DNA from: Peronospora farinosa
Lineage: Eukaryota > Oomycota > Peronosporomycetes > Peronosporales > Peronosporaceae
Assembly (NCBI GenBank): GCA_947646735.1
Contig: CANTFK010000968.1
Location: 248,001-312,000, forward strand
Length of the DNA stretch: 64,000 nt
Direction of reading: 5' to 3'
Shown piece after piece: positions 33,062-44,116 of this stretch (within the stretch, counting starts at the first letter, position 1; each line of letters opens with the position of its first letter). The translations under genes were made by a program, and so were the position numbers. Under the pieces are notes generated by a model. It was not told where the DNA came from. It did no database searches and was given only the letters and a program-made list of their open reading frames with translations.

Positions 33062-34066
33062 CTCCCTTCGAAATTCTGATTAGTTCCAAGTCAAAATAAC
33101 ATCCATCTCAGCCTTGCACCACCTCCGCAGTTTGCCTATGCTTCCCAGGAACAAGTAAGAGCCGCAATTAACGCCCATGCACAGCAGGAAGTTTAGTTTC
33201 TTGTAGTCAAACACACAAAAGGATCGGCAATAAAAAGACGTTGGTGTCAAAGCTTTATTCGTGTCGATGCTCAAGATAGTTCGTTTTAGATTGGCGGAAG
33301 ACCAGCTTGCTTGAATGCTTAAAGATGCATACGTATAGGGCCTCTTTTAATGTGTAGGATTCTTCGGTGCTAGAGCGTAGTCGATTCGTGCCAGCAGATA
33401 GTATTTATGTGTTATGTAGTCTTTGAATATTTATTTACTGTATGACCACAACAGTATCCAATACTATCATTATGGTCACAATGCCCGAACGTGTCGTCAT
33501 CAAGCACCAGCAGTAGTACCAGCTGCTGGAAGTGCAAGTTGCATTTCGTATCGACATCAGAGCTTCACCGACGCCAGGATACATGGATTGTTTAGGGGCT
33601 TACATATGCTTCTATGGATGTTATAGGTCTTAGATAGCTAGAGGCTCGGGTGATAAAATGACAAAGCCATTGACATGACCCCAACGGGGGCCGAAACGCG
33701 TCTGGCACGCGTTAGTATACGAGTCATATATCGTAACCTTATTCTTACTTTCTGACATCAGTGGTGTTTTTCTAAGATGAAAAAGGGTATAATATGTACT
33801 AAAAGTTGTATTTATGAAGACCGCTTTTGGACAACTGGAATAACAAAATACAGCTGACGATATGTTTTATGTCATTGCAAAAGGGAAATATTAATATACC
33901 ATACACAGTCGTAGAAAATAAAAAAAGGAGGTCAGCACCTTTTGTGCTTAGCCACTGCACATCCCAAAATTATCTAAAGTCCATTTGATTAGTTAGTGCT
34001 AAAATGAAACATCTCATAAATTAAAACGTCACGGTTTCAGCTGTTGCTGGTGTGCAATGACTCCCT
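33062..34066. other. Intergenic spacer of duplicated block (adaptin-effector), inverted copy
   Basis: Inverted duplicate of 17333-18280. No gene. It holds the uninterrupted pre-insertion version of the site used by the copia element in the other copy (near 34035-34065). Confidence 0.8.
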
Positions 34067-34170
34067 ATGTCACTTTCATTCGGTTCACATGTTTTCTTCT
34101 ACTGGCTGAGCTCAGCAACTTCCGATTCATTTTGTAGTTTGTCCTACAGTAACTACCTTGAAAGCCAATC

Positions 34171-36666
34171 ATGCGAGCGTGCCACGTTCAATTACTCCTT
34201 GCAGCAGCCGCGATCACGCATGCTACCAAAGCCAAGACAACCACTTCCGTTGCTGTGAGTACGACTAATTCCACTACCGAGTCAAGCACTACTGCAGGTA
34301 GAGACAAAGGTGACGGGATGATGAATGTGAATGTTTTGGTAAACGAGGTTCTTGCCGAAGAGAAGACAACAGTTTTCGCCGCTGGGAGTCCGAAATCCTC
34401 CGAAGATTCAACCTATACTGCGGATAGAGACGACAGTGAAAGGGCGGGGAAATTTGGCGAGGGCTTTGGCGAAGGCCTCAGTGAAATGGTCGGAAAGCTA
34501 AAGGATGCAGTAATTCCCAAGATGGACAAACTCTTTACGAAAACAGAACCTAAGGAGTATCAAGCGCTTTTGAAACTGGCCGCGAAGCATTCTGGAGATC
34601 CAGCGTCAGCGATGGTTGTTTTGAAGAAGAAATATAATGATAAACGTATTGCAGAACTCATCGTTGATGCGAAGATGGACCCAACACATAACGGCGCCGC
34701 TTTGAAATTGGAGGAAGCACAAATGGAATATTGGCTGAACAATCATCTTTCTGCTGGTGGAGGGTTCGAGCTACTGGGACTGAATGAGGCTGAAGGTAAC
34801 CTGCTTGCTCGTCCATTATTCCAATATTGGAGCACATACGTGGAAAGGTTCAATACGAAACATTCGGAAAAAGTGAGTGCCGTCGACATTTTGACGTCCA
34901 AGTATTACACCGATGCAGCCTTGGCGCGCCTAATAGTAGATGCGAAGAAGGATACGAAGAGCAAAAGCAACGCTGTAAAATTGGGGGAAGAGCAGCTAGA
35001 CAATTGGCTGAGCAAGAAATATTCTGCTGATGAAGTGTTCAGGCTGCTGAAACTAGATAAAGTTGAGGATGGCCTGCTTACTCATCCAGTCTTCAATCAT
35101 TGGTATACCTACTTTGAAAGGATCAATGTGGAACATAACACAAAGAAAAAGGTCGTCAGCTTCTTGGACGATAAGGCCTCGAACAAGGGATTTCTTCTCA
35201 AGAATTATTTGAAGGATGAGGCGGAAAAGGCGAACTTTGAAACAAAAAGCAGAGTTTATGAACTGTTCGTGGAGCTAAAACTGGAAAGGGTTGAGGATGG
35301 CCTTTTCTCTAATCCACTCTTCATTTTTTGGCGTACCTGCTTGCAAAAGTTTAGGGCAGCACATCCCGAAGAGCCCCAAACAAGTGTCTTTAACTATTTG
35401 CGAACCCTTTACGGTGACAAAGGCTTAGCCGATCTAATCAATGCTGAGCGACAGATCAAAAAATCCGCAAAATTTGCTATAATTGTGGAGAACGAGTTAT
35501 GCGCAACGTGGGTGTCAAATGGAAAGTCATTAGACGACGTGTTCGAGCTTCTTGACCTCAACCGTGCAGGGTATAAGTTGTTGGAAGACCCTTCGATGAA
35601 GACATTTGTCACGTTTACGAAAACTGTCAATATGAACAGAAAAACACATACAGAGACGAAGGAGGCGGCTTTCGAGGCTAACGAGATCCTTCGAGGTATA
35701 AAATTTGCATCGGGTACAGGAGGGTTGCTGTCTACGGAATCGGAAAAAGCTCTCTTCCAATTGTGGTTTACTCAAGACAAAAAGCCAAACGAGGTCTTCA
35801 AGATGTTTTTAGGCAAAAAGAATCTGGACAAAATTCTGAAAGACGAGGGCAACCTGTTTGAGATCCCTCTTTTCGTCACTTACCTGAAGTACGCGGAGGC
35901 TTATTCCAGAACCAAAAGACTCGCGAGAGCTGAAGATTATACCAAGCCTGTAAAAGATCTTGAAAAAAGGCCGTGGAAAACTGACCCAACAACTATGGTT
36001 GATTACATAGATCGTAAGGCCGATGTGGCATTTCTGTTAGAAGGTCAATTCTACGACAAGATGGACAAATTAGGTGAAATGATTTTGTCCGCGAAAAAGT
36101 TGGAAAGTGAGTCCGCGAAGTATGCTGTTCAACGAGTGGAGAACGATATGTTTCGTTTCTGGAGCGTTAACGGTGGGGTGACGCCAGATAGTCTTTTTGC
36201 CTCTCTAAAGCTGAATGATAAGATGACGCCTGCAGAGCTGTTTGAAAATCCTATGTTTCGTTGGTGGATAGACTATATGGATTTCTTTGTCAAACAACTC
36301 AAGCCTACTGATCAGTCAGGTAATATCTTGATGGAAGTGTTCAAGCATCAAGCTAACCTTAAATGGCTCAAGCGTGCGCGAAAAAACGAGAATACGAGAG
36401 AGCTAGCTGACAAGGTGTGGACGGATCTAATCAGCCAGCATTTAACCCACGATTCCAGCCCGGAGAAAGTCTGGAAAAAACTGATGCTATCACCAAAATC
36501 ATCTGACGACATGGTAGTTTTTGAAAGGTACCTGAAAGTCCACACTCAAAGACTAAAAGACGCTGAAAAGGAAATGCAAGTTCGAGATCGAGTGCGGACA
36601 GCGGAGGAAGAAGTAAAGCTAAAGGAATTGGAGCAAGAAATGAACAAAAAGACAGAGGATGACTAG
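34171..36666 (+). CDS. Secreted LWY tandem-repeat effector candidate without RXLR (831 aa)
   Basis: An ATG at 34171 begins a typical signal peptide (MRACHVQLLLAAAAITHA). A Ser/Thr-rich linker follows. No RXLR occurs in it; an acidic DDSERA near residue 92 is at most an EER relic. From about residue 130 some six to seven modules of about 90 residues follow, each with an L motif (LIVDAKMD, LIVDAKKD, LINAERQ) and a WY pair (MEYWLNNH then LFQYWSTYVERF; LDNWLSKKYSADEVF then VFNHWYTYFERI; LCATWVSNGKSLDDVF; FRFWS then MFRWWIDYMDFF). This is the LWY architecture of oomycete host-delivered effectors such as the PSR2 group. The C-terminus is a charged coiled coil. Host target is unknown. It is the only intact gene of the duplicated block, consistent with selection. 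Confidence 0.88.
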   Translation: MRACHVQLLLAAAAITHATKAKTTTSVAVSTTNSTTESSTTAGRDKGDGMMNVNVLVNEVLAEEKTTVFAAGSPKSSEDSTYTADRDDSERAGKFGEGFGEGLSEMVGKLKDAVIPKMDKLFTKTEPKEYQALLKLAAKHSGDPASAMVVLKKKYNDKRIAELIVDAKMDPTHNGAALKLEEAQMEYWLNNHLSAGGGFELLGLNEAEGNLLARPLFQYWSTYVERFNTKHSEKVSAVDILTSKYYTDAALARLIVDAKKDTKSKSNAVKLGEEQLDNWLSKKYSADEVFRLLKLDKVEDGLLTHPVFNHWYTYFERINVEHNTKKKVVSFLDDKASNKGFLLKNYLKDEAEKANFETKSRVYELFVELKLERVEDGLFSNPLFIFWRTCLQKFRAAHPEEPQTSVFNYLRTLYGDKGLADLINAERQIKKSAKFAIIVENELCATWVSNGKSLDDVFELLDLNRAGYKLLEDPSMKTFVTFTKTVNMNRKTHTETKEAAFEANEILRGIKFASGTGGLLSTESEKALFQLWFTQDKKPNEVFKMFLGKKNLDKILKDEGNLFEIPLFVTYLKYAEAYSRTKRLARAEDYTKPVKDLEKRPWKTDPTTMVDYIDRKADVAFLLEGQFYDKMDKLGEMILSAKKLESESAKYAVQRVENDMFRFWSVNGGVTPDSLFASLKLNDKMTPAELFENPMFRWWIDYMDFFVKQLKPTDQSGNILMEVFKHQANLKWLKRARKNENTRELADKVWTDLISQHLTHDSSPEKVWKKLMLSPKSSDDMVVFERYLKVHTQRLKDAEKEMQVRDRVRTAEEEVKLKELEQEMNKKTEDD

Positions 36667-38149
36667 AAAAGGCTGAAACTGCTACGGCTAAACGAGAAGC
36701 CAAAAGAAAAAGCGTGGCTGTGTACATACAAACGCTGCTTGTGTTCTTTTCACACCTCGTGTAGTTATTAAATAGATTTGTGAAACGCTGCATCTACATT
36801 TTTAAATTTTGAGCAGATAATGGTCGCTTTGCAGCTTGATCCAAGTGAACACGGCTGCATAAATGACGAAGACCACATAAAAACGGCCACTCCGCCGCCT
36901 TTATCGAAGATCTGTTGCCGCTGGCGCTGCAAGCTACGACCTACACCAAACATTTCTCAGACACCTCTGCAAGTTAGAATGGAAACAACATCTAAACTTA
37001 CCTGCTTCAGCTGCTGGGTTCACCGAGCACCGCAACTACTTCCTTGCTCTATGGTAATATGTTTGACATGTCTCCTTCCTCCACCCTTTACAAATAACGA
37101 ATCCTCGGCGAGCACCCTTGTATACCACCATGCAACAAACACCACAATATAGCACTGACCGACTGAAGATCAGATTTCATATAGGAACTTGTCATTCGCC
37201 TTGGGCTGAGATTCTTCGCTTATTATCAAGCCTTCACTTTGACTTGGCACTCAAAAATTAGACTTGTTTATAATCTTAGACCTCCATTTATAACAATGCA
37301 TCTACATCATAACCTCCACACGCAGAATTGTCCACATATCCAACTGCTCCATCCAGTCATGCAGCTACATAAATCCACTAAGGACGCACGTCTTCTCATA
37401 CTTCGGATTTACATGTACAAGTAATACCCTCGCAATAGTACTAGTCACCAACATAAATAATGCGACACGACTACGTCTTGCTCCACAATGCACTCTCAAA
37501 GTCATTCACAATTCGCCACGCATTTGGACTCGTAGTCCCCAGACTCACCGTCGCTACATCATCATTAAGTACCTATTCAATCACCATACATCAACCAAAT
37601 AGTCCGAACAAACAATTAGTAGCCGCACCTTATGCCTTCACCACCACAACAAAACAATCACGACACGACTCCACGCTGTGACGCATCGACTGCGAGCTTC
37701 AACACACATGCCGCAAGCCACACGTATAACGATAAATCTGCCTTCATTTCCATTACTACAAGTCACAACGATCGAAATTGATCACAGTCGCAATCAAGAC
37801 CACGACTCTATACAGCCATTCACTCCATCATACCAAGCCGTGCGCCTTTCACAATAAAAGCAGCACTGTACCATCAGCATGAACTTCAGCACTACACAAA
37901 CTGAAAATTCGATAACCACCACAAATCGTCATCCTTCACAAATCCGCTTGCATGCAAGCAACCCCAAAGTCACAACGAGACGTTACTACTTACACCGACG
38001 ACAAATAGGCGCTAAACGGTGAAAGTGATCTCCTTCGAGCTTGTCGAGCAGGTGCGAGTGCCTTCGACTGAAGATGTCTACATCTACGGTCTCTTTAGGA
38101 CTTCCCCACATGAAGCATGGCCGATAAAAACGATCATGATTGTACGACC
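36667..38149. other. Noncoding spacer of duplicated block, inverted copy
   Basis: 36667-37235 matches the reverse complement of about 9200-10150 (with the 9.3-9.65 kb insert absent). 37795-38150 matches about 8690-9200 reversed. Between them 37240-37790 is an insert containing the dispersed repeat and a CA-rich run. No gene is supported. Confidence 0.7.
37280..37505 (+). repeat. Dispersed repeat, copy 2
   Basis: Matches 30890-31170 in reverse complement. It interrupts sequence that is continuous in the first block copy (near 9200), so it entered this copy after duplication or was lost from the other. Confidence 0.7.
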
Positions 38150-38330
38150 TAGACTCGAGCGTAGACACCAGGGTTTACACCCATTGCAAAACAGCTCACG
38201 ACACCAATAACTTGACTTCTTTGTAATGAATGGACCATCAGAATCACCCTGATATACGCGTCCATGTCGAGCTTCCTTCTCGTACTTTGGACGACGTATC
38301 TCGTTGACAACCTTAAGTTGCTTACCGGTC
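38150..38330 (-). pseudogene. Trypsin-like protease, internally deleted remnant
   Basis: The minus strand joins the start of the protease middle (LKVVNEIRRPKY) directly to the catalytic-Ser region (LDMDAYQGDSDGP-like) and GVNPGVYARV, so about 230 bp of the gene are missing. SGGP has become SDGP. Same gene family as the copies at 7290 and 21598. Confidence 0.8.
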
Positions 38331-38426
38331 GCTTACAAAATGTGGGCCAACGGTTTTGCGTGTCAGACATTACGTAACGCCATGTCAAAACGAACGACGT
38401 AAAAAGAAGTCGCTATTCATTTTATC

Positions 38427-40122
38427 ATGAAGCTTTTTCCGACGCTAAGAGTAGACGATAACAAAGTGTGCTACTGCTTCTTCCTTCCCGTTACATCGGC
38501 AAAAGACGATTTTTTACAGATAGCAGAGCAGTACTGCAGTGCGTTCCAGTCATTTGCAGCAGAGCAGACCAAGGGTTTTCTATGGCACAAACACTACTTC
38601 CACCTCGACGTAACTCCGGTTAGCGATGGGCGTTATTATTTGTCCGGATGTTCAAGTGTTGGTGATGCTATCCAGGACGAATGGGTCGTGGCCAAATTAG
38701 TGTTTGACATAACAATCAAGTTTCCGGGTGTAGTCGGGCGTGTTGCTGACTCAGATGGAGAGTTTTTGCTTATTGAAAGTGCTGAAGCGTTACCAGATTG
38801 GGTCATACCTGAAGACAGCGAGCGTCGGGTATTTGTGCTGAATGGAAAACTACACATTGCATTGCCTCCAATGACCAGCAAAAAAGGCAAAGATGGAAGT
38901 TGGTACGATGAAGATGCATTGAAACAAGTGCTGGACACCAGTGTAAAAACCGAGGTCAGTGCTGCAGTGCAGCAATTGATTCAGCACAAACTGGATGAAG
39001 TACCGACCTATATGCGCGAGAACCGCCATCGAGTGACGTGTTTGCTTCCCGAGAGAGCAGCACATGTCATTGCAAAGAATGGAGAGCTAGTAGGTCCGGC
39101 GGTTGAAGCGTTCTACTACCGAGAACCGAAGCAGACTGGCCTCGTGTGTAGCAAGATGGCAACAATCATGCCAGAAGGAGATAAAGTAGTAGAACAGAGA
39201 GTCACATTCTCGAGAGCCATGTTTGCTCAGCTCAAGTACCAAGAATTCTTCCCACCAAAGCCCTTTCTTAGTCGTGATGCACGCTACCGTGTGTTAGAAA
39301 GATCGAGAGGATGGAGAGAACACCCTTTCTAATACACAGGCGGCGGACATTGGCGTTAAACTTGCCTGTGGTCTAGAGCTGTTATATGCTGGCGATCACA
39401 AAGACCAACTTGGACGACCCTGGAAAAAGAAAGTTGAGGAAGCGCTCCAACATAATAGCGCAAAGCTTTCGACGCAACCGACTGAGCCAGACGATAGTGA
39501 TTCGTGGATGTACATGCACCCTGACACGCTGGAAACCCAACTGCAGCGTGCTGCTACGGCAGTGGATGCTTCCACTGCTGGTGGTGCTGACGAACTGCAG
39601 AGCATGGCCGACATGTTTGGCAAATTTGTGGATGGAGTTTCCGGCGTTGAAGGTGTAGAAGGTGTGAAGCTTGTCCAGTTCGACATGAGCTCCTTCATGA
39701 CAATCTTGAACGGCCATGAAGCGAGGAGTAAGGGCGCTGCAGGCTTGGATGCACCATGGGGAGAGCACTACATGGACGAGGATGAAAGTGACAGTGACGT
39801 TGATTCAGTTCGGGATGGAAGCGACGATGGAGATCTTGCTTTGGGTGAAGCAATGGCTGAAATGGAGGCGGAATTGGCAGGAACCAAAGCTGCAAGAAGC
39901 TTCTCACCTTTCGAAAAACTGAAAAACAATGAGAAGGAGGTTGAGCCTTCGCTTCATACAGACGACATGACGGACGAGCAAGTCGGCTCTGTGCCCATTT
40001 CGTCAGCAAAACCACTAGACCTGGATTATAATTTGTTGTCCAACTTGCTGGAGTCATTTGCAGCTCAAGGGGGTCATGCTGGACCTGTTAGCACCATTCT
40101 GAATGAGATGAGCTTTTCTTAG
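38427..40122 (+). pseudogene. Ecdysoneless (ECD/SGT1) homolog, near-complete copy 2 with one frameshift
   Basis: From ATG 38427 the frame carries the ECD core (LDVTPVSDGRYYLSG, ALPDWVIPEDSERRVFVLNGKLHIALPP, VEAFYYREPKQTGLVC, MFAQLKYQEFFPPKPFLSRDARY) for 301 codons and stops at 39332. Against copy 1 there is one extra base at about 39303-39315. In the +1 frame the protein continues (KLACGLELLYAGDHKDQLGRPWKKKVEEAL) through an acidic tail with the family's DSWMY and LVQFDMSSFMTIL motifs to TAG at 40122. If the extra base is real the product lacks its C-terminal 40%. If not, this is the locus's working ECD gene. Confidence 0.85.
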
Positions 40123-42590
40123 AGAACACCGTAATCAAGCACGCAATCAGTTTGGCCATGCGGACAACAACTTCATATGTGGACATCACAAAACATGTTA
40201 AGACACAAACACTTCGTAGCTGTCTGCAGTTTTACGTGCCGATGTTCACAGACTCACACTTGTAAGTTCTGCGCTTACTCAGGCAATTTGTGGGGCGTTA
40301 TGCGGCATTCCTGCAGCAGCCGCTCCTGATGGATGCACCACGAATTGCCACGCTTAAGCTTTCCGCTTCATCTTTCTGCCATTAGCGTAGTAGCTGTGTA
40401 GACAAAATATAGATGAGAAGAGAATGATACCAAAGCAAAGGCGTCGAACAGAATGATCACAAAACCACTTACTTGTGCTTCAAGCGCCTCTTTCTCCGAC
40501 TACATCACTCAAATATTTCCTCCAGGGCTGACACTACACGCTGCGTTTCTAGCAACGTCTTTGGTGGTGGAAGTGTTGTGTTGTCACCCTTCATCAAGAT
40601 ACCTGGGAAGATCACATTATATTCCTGCCACATGTAAGCATCCAAGTGTATGATCCGTATCTGTCCTTATAGGGAATTCTAGCTCTCATAACTCATCAGT
40701 TGACCATGATGAAAGCGTACAAGGCTCTATCCTCGATATGTGGGGTCGTATAATGATTGGCACTGGGCGCGGCATGAAACATCCTCATAGCCATGATGCA
40801 CCACATCGAGCAAAACCCCGAGAATATAAAAGAAAGGTACAATAGAGATATCGAGAACGCAACGTATCCCAGGAGCCTTTGACGAGAATTTGTCATTTCA
40901 GGGTTGGCTTCAGCGGTGCCCTGCGCGTCTCAAAAGCCGTGAATAGCTGAATTATTTGTGCGATAACTCGTGACATGCTGCAAAGCGAAAGTTTGATGGC
41001 CTGCATACGCTCATTTAGCGGCGATATCGCTGTCTTCGAGGCTGTGTTTGTGCATTTAAAGCTCGGTCTCACGTACCATGACCTTTTCGTGCAGCAAAGT
41101 CCTTTCAACCTTAAAACGAGCAAGGCGTCCTTATCCGCTGAGACGCAGCTTCTGGAGCAGATATAGTGCCTAGGTCTGCTCTTCGCTGTAAGATTGCATT
41201 AAGTTTTCTTGGATCATTCTCTACTGTTGCCGTGGAATCCGCATCCTTGTCAGTATTAGCAAAATAATAGCAAGTATATGGTTGATGCTGCAACAGGTGC
41301 AATAATGTGGTCTGAGTGCCAACATGCACTGCTGAAAGCTCCCCACTTCCTTTGCTGTCTTATATGTTAATCTATGCAAGTCGACGTCGCTTATGCTTCC
41401 TTACAGCTCCCGGCAATGTATCAGTAGCCCTGTGTTAGAGACACCCTGAATGTGAAAAACCACCTCCTGTTGTTGTATCTGCGCTATAGATCCTGTTTGG
41501 TTTGTACTATCGGATAAGACGCCGCTAGTAGCAATGGTAGCGGCGGCTCACTTAGCTGTCAGGCCGCAAGGGATTGCGTAGAAAAGGTTTTCGTGGTGAG
41601 GAGCTGACACGGGACATCGAAGCCGTAGAGCTTTGTAGCACCGACTGCGGCCGCACTGACTGAGAATTTGGCTACTGCGGTTGTTTTTGCAAAGAGTAAG
41701 CCGATTGTGGTGGCTCCTCAATTGGCAAAGTAGATTCTGAAGCATGCTCGCCGATTGGTTTGACTTTCTGCAGGTGAATCCGCAGTGACGATTGACGTAT
41801 CTGAAGAGGTTGCTGTGATGCTGGACGCGTCATGCGAGCTGCAGCTTCACGTGTCGGCCAAACACCTTTTACAAAACCAGCAATTCCTTGTAAAGAGTAT
41901 CACAAAACCATGTAGAGAGCATAACAAAAACCATGCTGTCCGCAGAATCATATATCGTACGAGTTACTGAATTTGATCGAGAAAAGCTTATGCTAGAAAA
42001 AGACGGGTGCATCAGTATAGTCTGATACGTACAGCACGCCGCCGCCCACCAAAAAGCACCGAATGGCACGATGTCACGAAATTGAGAGAATGGTTGATAC
42101 GACATGACTGTCAGTATCTTAACGTTGCATGTACGCTCTGGGTTATCACATACTCGCGATATCCACGCATCGTATTTCCCTACGCTTCCAGCAACAGTTG
42201 TCGCGGCGCGCTGTAGGCCTTCAAGGCTGAACGATCCTTTGCACACAGGCGAAGGAGGTGCAGGTCTGGGGCCATTCGACGGCGGTGTCGAGCGGTAGGT
42301 CTCTTGCTTAGATCCCTTGGGTGTCTAGCTTGTCAACAGGCCCCACCCAGGTAAGTCACTTGTTTTTTTTGCGCCGTGGAACAAAGGATTACGGCAGCGC
42401 ACCTAAGCGGAGATGCCGGGACTTCGGGTGTGGCGGCGTACATCGTGGCATCATGGCTAGGCGGCTTGGCTGGCGGCTAGGGGTGAGAGCGACAAGAGCG
42501 AGGTGTGTAGAGGGAGAGGATCATTCAAAATTGACCGATGTGGCGGAAGCATCGACCAGATGTCTAAGGTAGCATCGAGCTAGCTTCAGA
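40123..42590. other. Long stretch without a supported gene
   Basis: No frame longer than about 125 codons and none with a recognised motif. A short phrase at 41785-41865 (TIDVSEEVAVMLDASCELQLHVS) looks coding and follows an AG acceptor-like site, but nothing links to it. The stretch ends in a GC-richer zone before the minisatellites. Confidence 0.5.
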
Positions 42591-42599
42591 GCCAAGTTC

Positions 42600-42780
42600 G
42601 AATGGCCCTAGACCTCTGGGGTCTTGGACCTCTGGGGTCTTGGGCATAGGCCTTTTAAGGCCTTGGACTTTTGGGGCTTAGGACATTTGGGGCGTTGAAC
42701 CTTTGGGTCCCTAGACTTTTGGGGCCCTAGACGTTTGGGACCCTAGACTTTTGGGGCCCTGAACCTCTGGGTTTAATGCG
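42600..42780 (+). repeat. Degenerate minisatellite, block 1a
   Basis: About ten imperfect units of 15-18 bp of the type TTTTGGGGCCCTAGAC. Continued as block 1b after a gap. Related, in reverse orientation, to the array at 44117. Confidence 0.85.
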
Positions 42781-42812
42781 TGTCATTATACTTATTATAC
42801 AAAACCAAAGTT

Positions 42813-43000
42813 TTATTAACTTCGCTAGGAGAGGTCAGTAGAATTCGTTCTAAAAGGTTATTAACTTCGCTTTGGAGAGGTCGGGTGTGCTCTCCAATAT
42901 CCGGAGCCCCAAGAGTATCGGAAAGTCTTGCGCGAGTGGGAATCGAGCCCGTGACCGCTGGGTCATCAGGTCGGTGCGTAACCGCTGCAACAGGAGGGGC
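42813..43000 (-). repeat. tRNA-derived SINE-like sequence
   Basis: On the minus strand a pol III B-box-like run (GGGCTCGATTCCCACT) lies at about 42950-42935, preceded by tRNA-like sequence (GCAGCGGTTACGCACC). The complete tRNA cloverleaf does not fold. Downstream is a short direct repeat (GAGAGGTC-type with AAGTTAATAA, twice, about 42813-42885). tRNA-derived SINEs are known in Phytophthora. Confidence 0.5.
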
Positions 43001-43165
43001 CCTTGGCCCTGGACGTCTGGGTCCCTGGACCTCTGGGTCCCTGTGGAGCCCTGAACCTCTGGGGCCCTAGATCTCTGGGGCTCTGGATCCTTACGACCTT
43101 GGACATTGGGTACCTGGGTACCTGGGGCCCTAGAGCCTTGGGGCTATGGGCTTTGGAACCTTGGA
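43000..43165 (+). repeat. Degenerate minisatellite, block 1b
   Basis: Imperfect CCCTGGACCTCTGGGGC / CCCTAGATCTCTGGGG units, same family as block 1a. ORFs through it (Trp/Gly/Pro-rich) are by-products of the repeat. Confidence 0.8.
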
Positions 43166-43639
43166 CTTGTACCGGCTATGCACTGTTGGTTCCTTGTACT
43201 CTCTTTGAACCTGAGGCCTTGTGAGACCTTGTGGACCTGCGAGGCCTTGCTGTTTTATTTCCCTCGAGGAAGTTGCCTGGAATTTTCTTGTCCCCTGTCC
43301 ATATATTTTTGGTGCCCTGATTTTCCCTGGCATTTCTCCACAGCTGTCCCATGCGCGCTGGTCTTTCGAGCTGCGGCAAGATCCTGTGCACCCTTGTCCT
43401 GTCCCTTTGAAGTAGCAGTAAGTGTCCATGTGTCTGCTGGATCGTTGTGTTCACCAACTCACAGGCCTTTTATTCGCCAGTGACCTCTTGTAATCCTTCC
43501 AACGGGTCCCAAGCACCTGACCGTTGGCCTTTTCCCGCACATCCTGGACCTGATCTTGACGAGGTTGCTTCGACTGTGGACCTTATCGAGAAGCCCCCTG
43601 ATTATTCGAAGGTTGCTTAAGCATGGAAAGTTGTACGGT

Positions 43640-44100
43640 GGAACAGGCCCAGTCCATGGAGGCTTGAGCTCAGGGTCCTCCAACGCACCTACCAGGCTGA
43701 ACATCGCCGGACCGATGACTTACAACGCCGCGTGGATGACACCATGAAATTTGAGGGGGCCAATGCACCCCAGATATGGTACTGGATCAAGAATATGGTC
43801 TATGCACACGAGGTGAACCAGTAGTCTATCGCCGAGTACCGGGACGCACTCGCCAAACAGATGGACAACACCCGCGAAGTGGAAGAGTACCGGTCCTAGA
43901 TTGAATTCTAGAAGGACCAGTACGACGAGGTCGTGAAGAGTTCCGCGTCCGAGATTAAGGAGCTGGAGACCGAGTTAGATGCACTTCACAGCTCCCAAGC
44001 ACTGTCAAAACAAGTGTCGGTACTCCAGAGAAAGATGGCCAACTACAAGAGTCGTGTAAAAACCGTCCTCCGGGAACGGACAAGCTGCAGAAGCAGCTGA
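43640..44100 (+). pseudogene. Coiled-coil ORF with in-frame TAG stops (retroelement-gag-like)
   Basis: One frame reads LRVLQRTYQAEHRRTDDLQRR through AEYRDALAKQMDNTREVEEYRS and YDEVVKSSASEIKELETEL to QVSVLQRKMANYKSRVKTVL, a long charged heptad coiled coil, broken by three TAG codons (about 43822, 43897, 43909). Each is one C-to-T change from CAG. Similar coiled coils occur in gag regions of oomycete elements. The element identity is inferred. Confidence 0.5.
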
Positions 44101-44116
44101 CGGGTAACAGTGCAAA

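Noticed and set aside
42930..43000. Functional tRNA gene (minus strand)
   Set aside because: A B-box is present but the acceptor, D and anticodon stems do not pair as in a tRNA; kept as SINE-like only.
42780..43224. Trp/Gly/Pro-rich ORFs
   Set aside because: By-products of the degenerate minisatellite.
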